Positions 1 through 8,700 of a stretch of DNA of 10,452 nucleotides are shown one piece after another (within the stretch, counting starts at the first letter, position 1; the number at the start of each line of letters is the position of its first letter). The position numbers and the translations under genes are program-made. The stretch comes from Phoronis pallida (taxonomy: Eukaryota > Phoronida > Phoronidae). The notes below the pieces were generated by a model. The model was not told where the DNA came from. It saw nothing but the letters and a program-made list of their open reading frames with translations, and made no database searches. The stretch lies in assembly GCA_028565715.1 (NCBI GenBank), contig JAOXYC010238348.1, positions 1-10,452 of the forward strand. The letters are read 5' to 3'.

Positions 1-68
1 TAACATGGTCCTGGACTGCTGTACATAGCGGCAATGGGGCCGCGTGGAACTGTTGGTACCCAAGTCAT
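1..68 (-). CDS. ODF3: ODF3/CIMAP1-like protein, first coding exon (partial)
   Basis: This is the N-terminal 22 codons of an outer dense fibre protein 3 (SHIPPO1, CIMAP1) family member. These proteins associate with axonemal microtubules in cilia and sperm tails and are built from repeated Pro-Gly-Pro (SHIPPO) motifs. The frame starts at the ATG at 68-66 in a good context (AAAAATGA) and reads MTWVPTVPRGPIAAMYSSPG then P, C and a split TA. codon, most likely Tyr. The block PRGPI-A-x-Y-x-x-PGP-x-Y is the N-terminal signature I know from ODF3 and ODF3B, including the first SHIPPO repeat. The rest runs off the left edge, so the other repeats cannot be seen. ODF3 and ODF3B cannot be separated from so short a piece; a single ancestral invertebrate gene is likely. 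The exon acceptor and a possible promoter lie upstream in the window. Family assignment rests on one strong motif. Confidence 0.78.
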   Translation of the reverse strand, partial: MTWVPTVPRGPIAAMYSSPGPC

Positions 69-89
69 TTTTGTAGATAAGTATTAACC
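69..89 (-). other. ODF3: 5' UTR part of ODF3-like exon 2, with splice acceptor
   Basis: On the minus strand a pyrimidine-rich tract followed by TTTACAG ends at position 90. It forms a good splice acceptor 21 bases before the ODF3-like ATG. The 21 bases from 89 to 69 would be the end of the 5' UTR. The acceptor implies at least one upstream non-coding exon. Confidence 0.6.
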
Positions 90-1194
90 CTGTAAATAAA
101 AGAAAAAATATTAATAATGGCTATTAGACGTTTAAACATTTTAAGTTATTGTAATCAGATGTGCCTACAAATTAAATTCTTAATTCACAATCTCATCAGT
201 TGTAATTAGCCACAATGATGATTAAAATTGTTTATCATCTGTCAAGTAAATGAGATCAACTACCTGCTTAGAACATCACTTATCAAAACTGTGACAAATT
301 AATTATCACACATGGTCACAACTCTAATTACCCTGTTTGTACCAACACCTTATTAAATCTAATCAAATACACAAACTGTGAAAAATGTTTGTCTACTAGC
401 TTCCACATACTTCTACTATCCTAATTGATACTGAAAAAAATATTTTATACAAGTTCTCCAACTAAAAAATTACCTGATAAAATCACAACTTGTCTATAAA
501 CTCGCGCTACTAAGAATGATTTTAATCACAACGTGCTTGGCTTCATATGGTTGCCAAGTGTTTGTTGTCGTTTCAACCCTTGGCAACTGGGGCAGATCAA
601 TGCGCGACCATTATGTGTATTGACATTGGATACCGCTTAGAGCATTACACACTGTGCCGCTTAGTGATTCGGCTAATACACATTTGATCCCCAGATATTT
701 GAATGAGTATACTGAATTTTTTTATCACTATGTCATTAGATTTTATATGATATGTCATAACATTTTGTTTTTGAAAAGAATGATTCTATAATTATAACGG
801 TTTCGCATGATGAAATTGGAACTCTTTGAAACGCGTATGTGCATCACTGCATGACAACAAGCTACCTTTGTACCTCAGACACCCTAGGTAGATTTAAATG
901 GCTAGTTAAGTGTGAAATCTAAGTCAAATGCAATAACCTGTATCGACAGTGTCACCGGTTTAAAGTATAGAACAATACGTGAGCCAGACAAACGAGTGTG
1001 GTGTTGCGAGATGTAACATAAAACACTGTTTAAAACTTTTCTCCATCACGCCATCATGGCCACTGCCGAAATTGCGGGAAATGAGACAGAGACATCTAGA
1101 TCCACGCAAATCTTTGGTACATAACGGGATTTTCACTTCACGTCGATAGCATAAAAAGAAATGGTGACATAAAAAAAGTTCATAACAATCTTAC
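90..1194 (-). other. Probable first intron of the ODF3-like gene
   Basis: The stretch runs between the donor AAG|GTAAGA (intron begins at 1194) and the acceptor at 90. It is A+T-rich with no coding segment I can support. It includes a 9-bp inverted repeat (550-558 with 579-587), a weak foldback flanked by CTGGGG and CCCCAG (587-694), and a 22-codon plus-strand frame (1056-1124) that I do not accept as a gene. The intron is inferred from the two splice sites only. Confidence 0.5.
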
Positions 1195-1260
1195 CTTGGT
1201 CAAAAAATCTGAAAAAAAATCGTTAAATAAGGACAAACTCGAAGTTATAACCCTCTACCA
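1195..1260 (-). other. ODF3: Candidate non-coding first exon of the ODF3-like gene (5' limit unknown)
   Basis: A near-consensus donor, GACCAAG|GTAAGATTG, falls at 1195/1194 on the minus strand. It lies upstream of the ODF3-like ATG exon, with an acceptor waiting at 90. No coding frame is needed here, so it would be a 5' UTR exon. Its start is not visible; I set about 1260 as a guess because the X-box-like site lies at 1279-1290 and such sites usually sit shortly before the transcription start. Confidence 0.4.
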
Positions 1261-1278
1261 GAAACTTCGCGTAAGTCT

Positions 1279-1290
1279 GTCCCTAGCAAC
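1279..1290. promoter_or_regulatory. RFX X-box-like site upstream of the ODF3-like gene
   Basis: The plus strand reads GTCCCTAGCAAC, whose CCTAGCAAC core equals the well known X-box core. The AGCAAC half-site is a perfect RRNAAC match. The other half is imperfect. RFX factors control ciliary genes through such boxes, usually within a few hundred bases upstream of the start. Here the site is about 85 bases upstream of the inferred exon 1 donor of a ciliary-family gene, so position and target agree. Binding is inferred. Confidence 0.5.
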
Positions 1291-1300
1291 CAAGAAAGTG

Positions 1301-1306
1301 CACGTG
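1301..1306. promoter_or_regulatory. E-box CACGTG
   Basis: A palindromic CACGTG, in the context TGCACGTGAT, lies 11 bases beyond the X-box-like site in the inferred promoter of the ODF3-like gene. It is the class of E-box bound by USF/MITF-type bHLH-zip factors. A single hexamer is weak evidence and could be chance. Confidence 0.25.
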
Positions 1307-1773
1307 ATTAAAAAATTGTCAGTCATTGGTTTATAACATTTGTCTTTTATGTCGTCATAAAATTTTATTCAAATAAATGAAATCGGAAAACGTCGGGCAG
1401 TTCCGTGACTCAAGTTATTCGGGCGCTGGCTGGTGAAAAAAGAACTCGGACTTGAATGTAAAATTAATAATTTATTTGCCAAAAAAATCCCAAGATAATT
1501 TGCTCAGGAAATGAATAAATGTTTCATGACCTCTATAAATAAGTTTTTAAATATTCACTAAATTACTGAATGAATGTTGCAAGATTGTCATCGATTTTTT
1601 ATTATTACCGGTAGGCTGACCCGGGAGGCTGACTTCACAATCCCGATGTTCACATTGCGTGTGATTTGAGGCCCAGTGTCCTCAGATTTCCTCAAATAAT
1701 TATTTTGTCACAGGAATTGGACAGCGCGTATGAGTGAACAAGTCTCCCATCCTAGGCAATGTAAGCCTACACG

Positions 1774-1827
1774 TTTTTCATCCAATTCTTTTTAGAAAAT
1801 TTGTTCATCCAATTCTTTTTAGAAAAT
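1774..1827. repeat. 27-bp tandem duplication
   Basis: Two adjacent 27-base units (1774-1800 and 1801-1827) differ only near their start (TTTTTCATCC against TTGTTCATCC) and share CATCCAATTCTTTTTAGAAA. This looks like a recent local duplication. Confidence 0.9.
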
Positions 1828-2504
1828 CACAATTTCCAAAAAGGAAAACTAGATAATGCATATTTTTTTATTGCAGAATAATGAATGTCGTGAATTAATT
1901 ATAGTTGCTTTTATCACTCTTCAAAACCCCGATGTTGTATAAAAAGACATAGGGATCTGAAAAAACGGCAAGTTAATTCTAACATTGTGTGACCACAAGG
2001 TCGCATACAAACAAAATGTGAGCAAATCTAATTTTGTTTTGTCTCGTTACTGCTTCTGAGAAAATTCTAACTGTTTTAGAATTAAAATTGCTTCTTGTTT
2101 TATAACGAAAAGGTATACATCGATTTTTATTCAATCACAGATTTGTTCTTGTTCCGATAAATCGTTATTTACCGGTAACCAGCCGTAACGTACCCCCGTA
2201 CCTAATGCTCATTGTGGTAGTTTCAGGTACGCCGAGCGCCGGTAAATGTGTATTGTACGTCCCATTGAACATATTGAATAGCGGTCGAATACTTTTGTAT
2301 GGAGGATGTATACGGCATGCGCGATAATATAACAATCTATTGTGTAAAGCAACATCATCGCATTATCTGCTACATTTAGCCGCTAGAATAACCCTGCTGC
2401 TAATGGGATCTACAATTTAAGAAGATGAGCGACAGAGTGAAATAAAGAACTACTTTCTTCTATTGTTCGCATGGAAGCAGGATTTACTGCTGTACCATCA
2501 TCAT

Positions 2505-2532
2505 CGGCAGATAACATTATTGTTATCTGCCG
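2505..2532. repeat. Perfect hairpin, 12-bp stem with 4-base loop
   Basis: CGGCAGATAACA at 2505-2516 is the exact reverse complement of TGTTATCTGCCG at 2521-2532, with the loop TTAT between them. A perfect 12-bp stem with so short a loop is uncommon by chance, and could form a cruciform or mark a small inverted-repeat insertion. No function is visible. Confidence 0.85.
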
Positions 2533-3152
2533 CGTTGAAAGTTGGGCCCAGAAACGATAAGCGCTTGCTTGCGGAAATATTGAACAAAATATAAATATCC
2601 AAATTGACTTTCCAAAAAGCTTGAAAACGAAAAAATGTAAAGTAATAATCTTTGTACAAAACAGAAAAAAAAACTGTTTCAGAAGTAAAACCTTAAAATT
2701 CGCTAAATGCATCTTGAATAAAAAATATACAGATTGAACTGGAAAGATTAAAGTTCCTAATGTTTCTGGTCTTTTCAATATTTATCAGATATTCCAGTGC
2801 ATAAGAGTTATATTTTCAAAGTGTTTTTCTCTCAACATGTTGATAACTACTGAAAATAATTCCCCCTTTGTGGTACTTGAATAAATAACAACAAACACAC
2901 TTGTAGATTAACATTTAATAATTTCTACAAAGTTAGTAAATTTATAATTCAATGTATGCAATGAATGCAACACATTTATGAGACAAAGCTGTGATGAAAC
3001 GGCAAACAAGCAGAATCCCTACTTACGACAGTCAGTAAATAAATATCAATGCTTCCAACTGATACAAATCAACAGAGGTATATAAATTGTTCACACTTTT
3101 TAAGAAAAAAATTGGCAAAGTGAAATTACAAAACCATGATTGCATAAATATT

Positions 3153-3496
3153 CTTAAAGATACTGTCTCTGTGTTGGTTCAAATCCATCGTCAAAATGCA
3201 AATCAACTAGAAATGTTGTGTATGAGTTCTTTGTTGAACATAACTTAATTGCATCTGAGTAAACAAAATCTGTAAGGTGTGATTTCAGAGCTTTTTATCT
3301 GATAAAAGTCAAACTTACTCTTAAGAGTAGGTTGAAATCGGACACAAAAGCTCTAAAATCATCCCTTTGCAGATTTTTGAATTTTTTGACTCAGATGCAA
3401 GTAAGCTGTGTTCAACAAAGGAACAGTACACAGCATTTCTAGTTGATTTGCGATTTGTCGCCAGATTGGGTCCAACGCAGAGACAGTATCTTTAAG
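3153..3496. mobile_element. Foldback MITE-like element, copy 1
   Basis: A near-palindromic unit of 344 bp. The left end CTTAAAGATACTGTCTCTG matches the reverse complement of the right end (CAGAGACAGTATCTTTAAG). The similarity continues inward through CAAATCAACTAGAAATG, the GTTC...TTTGTTGAACA segment and GCATCTGAGT to a centre at ACTCTTAAGAGT (3317-3328). There is no coding capacity. It is a non-autonomous inverted-repeat element. TTAA at both ends would fit a TTAA target duplication, but the termini could equally be part of the element. Weak palindromy extends outward to TGCAT (3141) and ATGCA (3503). Confidence 0.8.
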
Positions 3497-4157
3497 GAAA
3501 TAATGCAGCTCAAAATGTTTAAATATATACCAAAAACATGATCTAGCTTAGGAAATAAACATTGGCTTCAAAGTTACACTCAACTGTATGAAAATACATG
3601 GTTATTGATTATTACAAAATCATAATAATTAGTATCACAACATTTTAGTAAATGATATGTTATGCAATTCCTAATGCAACATTTATAAAAGAAATATCAA
3701 CATTTTAAACTGTTGACTAGAAAGATAATTGCAGAAATAATAATCAGACAAAAAATCTGAAAAGGGCACACAAAAAGCTTGTTAAGTACATGTACTTTAT
3801 GTTGCTGTAGTGTATTCACAAAGTACTATTATGAAATACAGTTGTGCTCAAAACAAAAAAGTTATTGCATCTAAGTTATTGGCATCTTCACAGATGTTAG
3901 ACTCAACAGTGAATAACACACATGTTAGACTGAGCCAGGCTTCACAGATTTCTCAGTAGCTCTCCAACCTATACCAACTATGAGCATTTGTATAAACAGT
4001 TCTTAACAGTTATGGGGGAAAGCAATTGGGGTAAATTATGTATTAAAAAATTGTGATATATTTACAAAAAGAACAGTGAATAATTAATACACAAATAAAA
4101 GTTATTTACTTTGAAATAAATTAGTATTTTCGTGGCAAGATTATCACCCACAGCAGG
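3497..4157. other. Non-coding spacer between the two foldback elements
   Basis: A+T-rich sequence without a supportable open frame on either strand. I see no RNA gene or further repeat in it. Confidence 0.55.
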
Positions 4158-4497
4158 TTTTAAAGAAACTGTCACGATCTGGCATCAAAATTCAAATCAA
4201 CTAGAACATTTGTGTATTAGTACTTTGATGAACATAACTAACTTGCATCTTGGTAAAAAAATTCAAAAAAATCTGTAAAGGGGCTTTTGGGAGCTTTTTG
4301 TATCGAAATCTAACCCTTCTTAAGACAGGGTTAGACTTTTTTAGTATAAAAAGCTCTTAAATCATCCCTTACAAATTTTTTTGAATTCTTTTACTCAAAT
4401 GCAAGTTAATAATATTCGTCAAAGAACTCATACACAAAATTTCTAGATTTGAATTTTGACCCCAGGTCCTCACCAACGAGAAGACAGTATCTTTAAA
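4158..4497. mobile_element. Foldback MITE-like element, copy 2
   Basis: A diverged second copy of the element at 3153-3496. Shared blocks in the same order are TTTAAAGA.ACTGTC at the ends, AAATCAACTAGAA, TTTGATGAACATAACT, CTTGCATCT, AATCTGTAA, GAGCTTTTT, a CTTAAG centre (4319-4324) and AAATCATCCCTT. Its own two arms are also reverse complements of each other with mismatches. It has TTAA at both ends, as copy 1 does. Divergence between arms and between copies suggests an old insertion. Confidence 0.78.
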
Positions 4498-5583
4498 CTG
4501 GCCAACTTGTCACCAACAGGTTGGTTCAAAAAGTCAGAAGTTTTGGCAGGAAAAAATAAATTGCCAAAAACATATAAGTTATTATCCATTACGAACTGCT
4601 TATCTTCAGTTCCATAAGACTACTTCTAATTTGTTCAGAAATACACCAAAACCAAGTGGTTGAAATGATATATCACTCGAAAAAACAGCTATGCGTATAT
4701 GATATCTGACAACCAAGCGTGACAAGTTTCCTGCAAGTTAAAGCTATCATGCATTTCTAGTCTAAGAGATCAACAAAACAAAAGAAGATCGTATAAATAA
4801 AGGCCAATTTTAATATATGTAATAAATTTTAATTATTGAAATTAAAAAATTCATCAAAAGATAAATATTATTTTTGTGGTAAGCCACCTAGACAAAGCAT
4901 TGCACTTGTGTTACTTTAAAATTGATGTCTCAAATTTTTTAAAATTGATGTCTCAACTTTTTTAAGTACTTGAATCTCGTAAAAATCGAAATTATGCAAT
5001 AGAAACTAACTTCTCATACAATATAATATAAAAGGTCAATGTTAGATAGGCCTTAAACAGTTGGGGACTGCACACCTTTCATGTGTGAATAACATCTTGA
5101 CAATTCATGAGCTGACCACTGAATTGTTTTCAGAGTAACCACTACATTATTGAAAACAAACAACATGATCAAACGACAAAGGCATGTTTTTCAATAGTCA
5201 CTTTCAACTTTTGTAAAGGTATGGTAAAACTTTCCAAATTTGGGACATATTAAAACAGTTACCTTTGTTCATTATAGCCTGAAAGTGTGGCTCCATCTAT
5301 TGGTCAACAAAAACATCAATCATGAGCTGTGGTCAGACACAGCATTACTGCATTATTCATATCAATTAATTGCTAGTCATAAACTCAAATTCATTTAGTA
5401 TACTTTGTTCATGTTTTAAAAAATTACTTTTGCTCCCATTCAAACAATTACTTTTGATTGAAATTGTGGATGTTTTACCATAAGCATAAACAATTTAAGA
5501 AAAATAAATTAAGGTATGAGACGAAGGTCTTCTCAGAAGATTATGAGAATAACAATGATGACAACAAATTTGTTCAAAATCTT
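4498..5583 (-). other. Expected 3' UTR and downstream flank of the DEPDC7-like gene
   Basis: This lies immediately downstream of the TAG stop at 5586-5584 on the minus strand, so the proximal part must be 3' UTR. I found no minus-strand AATAAA between 4800 and 5583. The variant ATTAAA occurs on the minus strand at 4828-4833 and 4808-4813, about 750 bases past the stop, and is a possible poly(A) signal. A 23-bp tandem duplication sits at about 4918-4963. Confidence 0.4.
4918..4963. repeat. 23-bp tandem duplication
   Basis: AAAATTGATGTCTCAA occurs twice with a period of 23 bases, each copy followed by a run of T. The units differ by a single base after CTCAA. It is a simple local duplication. 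Confidence 0.85.
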
Positions 5584-5777
5584 CTACATAATGTGTGAGA
5601 AATGTTTTGCATGCAGTACAGGGTGATGTTTCTGAAACTGCTTGATCTTCTGCTGTTTGTCCTTGAGCGTGACCTTGGTGTCATCCAGTACACAGTTCAT
5701 TAAGGTCACTAACATGGTTTCTGTAACAGCTGGCTGGGAAAATTCTTGGATTGATATTTGGTTGCAGTAGACATATT
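5584..5777 (-). CDS. DEPDC7: DEPDC7-like, terminal coding exon with TAG stop
   Basis: Acceptor ATTTTTCCAG| at 5778. The exon encodes EYVYCNQISIQEF, then a Lys-rich helix DKQQKIKQFQKHHPVLHAKH and FSHIM before TAG (5586-5584). The Y.YC..I block and the K.K..QF.K.HP tail are the C-terminal hallmark of DEPDC7 and DEPDC1. The protein ends shortly after this tail, as DEPDC7 does, whereas DEPDC1 continues further; this supports DEPDC7. Confidence 0.92.
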
Positions 5778-8700
5778 CTGGAAAAATGAAAATTAAGAGC
5801 AATATAAGAAAAACAACAAAATGATAATGTCACAGTTTCACAGAAAATGGATGTTTATTCTAAACATGCAGTACTTTAATGTGAAAACGATGGGTGGAAG
5901 CCCTTATATGTGCAATGCCTAAACGTGTTCCTATGCCCACAGAGGGAGCAAGAATAGAGGCAGATTACAAGCGAAAGTACATGTACGAGCTCTCTTGAGT
6001 TAGCAAATGCCGTCTTGAGGCAAATTGTTCCAGTACTTCATTTATTTCTTCCTATCAACACCAAGTATGGATAAATGAAAGCATCCATGCCACATTCTAC
6101 ATTCACCTATCATGAAATTCAACTCTTTATCGAGTGGAGGGAATTTTTAATTTCAACTTTTTTCATCCCATTAGTTATGATTACTGCTTCTAGGATTGAA
6201 AATTCGCAAACTCAAAAACACAAAATATTATTTTGATAAAACAGATTCCAACGGATTGAAATCAACAGACAGTCCTACTAACCAGGCTTTCTGGGTGTAA
6301 GATGACTCATCTCGTCTACCACAGTTTGGATATCATCCGGAACTTTGAACAGTTCTGCCACATGGTCCACCATCAGCAAGACTAGCTGCACCACCTGTTG
6401 GCCAGAGAGTAACCTATTTCTGATGATGCATGAAGTAAGACGCTGTTCCACAAGTGTATGGTTAGATTGCTGTAAAGTGAAAACAAAAATTTACATGCAA
6501 AACATGGTGGAATTTTGTAACACAATCGGAAAAAAGTTGACATTAACCACAAAAAAGACGAGACAGGTCTAAAAAGGTGATCCATCAAAAATTTGCTTTG
6601 TGCATAAAAAACATCATCCAAAGTGGGGCAGCCCACTTCAAACAGTCATTTTTATGTGTCCTCCATGTTGAGTATTATTGACCTTCAAACTATGAGACCT
6701 TGGTTATAGAAACACTTTTATAGAATCATCTTAAAATATCATTTCTGAATGATAGTTGAAAAACTTGAATGAGATTACACCTACCATAGTATTAAGTTTG
6801 ATGTCATCATCTAACACAAACTTGATAAACACTAACAACTTCTCCAACTCCGAACGTGTTTGACAAGGTAACAACAGTAAACTTAGTCTTAACAATTCAA
6901 CTGCATCCTGCGTGCGTGACTGCATGAACAAGTTTAACACTGCGATATGTACGTCGATGAATATCTCCGGCATCAGAGGTTCAGTGAGACTTGAGTAATG
7001 ATTGCAAATGTTGGTAAAAAGTTCAGATTTGAATTGCACTCCTTTGGTTAGGGCATATTTGCTTTGCAAGGTGTATAATATAGAGTCCCCTTTTGGGTGA
7101 AATTCTAAACAGTTGAATGCTGCTTCAGTCCATTCATCGAATAGTCTACAGCAACCAGGACTGAAATGGGAGAGGTATGGTTAGGTTAGTAGGAATAATA
7201 CATGGATAATTGGAGGCTATGAATTAATAGAATAGAAACAAGAAAATGTCCCTCTGTTCTACGTATTTACAATAAATCTTGCATATACTGACCATGCATT
7301 GGACAGCTTTCCACTTTTACCAGTCCATTTTCCAAGTCTCTGTTACATGTGTATAACAAATGTTGGACAAAAAGGCGAGTTTTAATCTGTCTAGTAAATG
7401 CAAGGTTCCCTACTGTGCCCAGTTTCATAAAACTCTTTAACAATGTTATATCAAACTCAAACATTGGTTGAATTTGATGGTTGCAAGAGGTCAAATATTG
7501 AATCTGACCTCATGCAACAACCAAATTGCAGCAATATGTTGCTTTAGACTTTGATAAATTTGGGCCCCAAGAATGATTTACCGCACAACTTAAAGTAACA
7601 ATTATAGCACAACCTAAAGAAACAAGAAGCAAAGTAAATTAGCCAGGAGTTATGTCTTAGATAGCTGACTAGCCACTCCATTTTCAATTGGCTAAAAGAA
7701 AGTCAAAGATTCAAGTTTTATGGGATTCAAGTGCCTGAACCTGGAGTTAGGGGGACCATTTTAATTTCAGTATAGGCTGGCAAATTCAACCAATTTACTT
7801 TCAACAAGATAAAAGAAGGACAAAGACGGAAAGAACCTAAGCTAGAGTTGACAGATTCCCTACCTTCCATGGCAAGTTGGCGAGAATGGCCCATACTTAG
7901 TATTCTCTATCACCGTGCTACAAGAGCTCAGCTTCTCCGGTTCATTGATGTAATGGAGGATATCATCAAGAAATGGCAAGTCTACCAGTCGCAGTATTTT
8001 TGTGAGGGCAGCTTGTTTCAGTATTGCACTTGGGTCTGAAATAAGAGTTGAATGTATTTAAAAATTCATTTGAATGTATTGTATAATTCACAAATAACCT
8101 TTAGTAATAGCCCATTCTGGAATAATTTTAGGTAGGACCGTGTTCTCTAATTTTTCTTCCTCCTCAGGACCGGACACAGTCTCAATGGGGAACAGTGATG
8201 TAATAGAGAACTGAGAAGAAACTCCCCTGAATGTTGGTGATAACAATATTTACGCTCTCACATGGATTTGAAACCGTGTCTTTGGGTTCTATTGTTTTAC
8301 CGTTAGACTACAATGACCAGCACATGGATTATGTAAACATCAGATACAAGTCGACTCTGATTTAGTTATGTGGAATTGATAGTGTCACAGATGGCAATAA
8401 TTCTATGGGTACATGATATTATATGATAATGGACTCAAAATAATATAATGTTAAAATAACAAATAAAATATCTAGTCAGAAAAGCTTTGGTAGCCCCTCT
8501 GTCGTTGAAAATAAATGTTTTTTGGATATGGATAAGGCTCATAGACTTTTAACGTTCTTTACTCAAAATCCACAGTACAATTTAAGTGTTAACATTCTAC
8601 ATACCATCACTTGTTTCCTCTTCTGAACATAAGACAACTTTTCTACCTCCATTCAGTGATGATGATTGTCGCGTCATTCTCAGCAATTTTGCTGGAGACA

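Larger units (their letters stand above)
1307..3152. other. Non-coding intergenic stretch
   Basis: I see no supportable gene here. A minus-strand 122-codon frame at 2410-2778 is Phe/Leu-rich in the way translated A+T-rich DNA usually is, and I do not accept it. The contents I can name are a 27-bp tandem duplication (1774-1827), a moderately CpG-containing patch at about 2160-2340 with two CCGGTAA words, and a perfect hairpin at 2505-2532. Confidence 0.6.

Noticed and set aside
587-694. Small foldback element flanked by CTGGGG and CCCCAG
   Set aside because: Only about a dozen outer bases pair and the inner arms diverge. No second copy is in the window, so I do not call it a mobile element.
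1056-1124. Plus-strand ATGGCC frame of 22 codons with a good start context
   Set aside because: It is very short, in the intron of the opposite-strand ODF3-like gene, with a possible GT donor but no partner exon found. Chance is the simpler reading.
2410-2778. Minus-strand 122-codon open frame
   Set aside because: It is Phe/Leu/Ile-rich as expected from A+T-rich DNA, has no recognisable family, and overlaps the perfect hairpin at 2505-2532. I see no codon or motif evidence for a gene.
6345-6572. Plus-strand 75-codon frame
   Set aside because: It overlaps the well-supported 6283-6469 exon in antisense and is a shadow of it.
7848-8039. Plus-strand 63-codon frame
   Set aside because: It is the antisense shadow of the 7864-8035 exon and covers almost exactly the same bases.
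8258-8330. Intact tRNA gene on the minus strand
   Set aside because: A and B boxes are present, but the acceptor arms do not pair, the T loop has an extra base and the spacing is short; a SINE-like remnant fits better.
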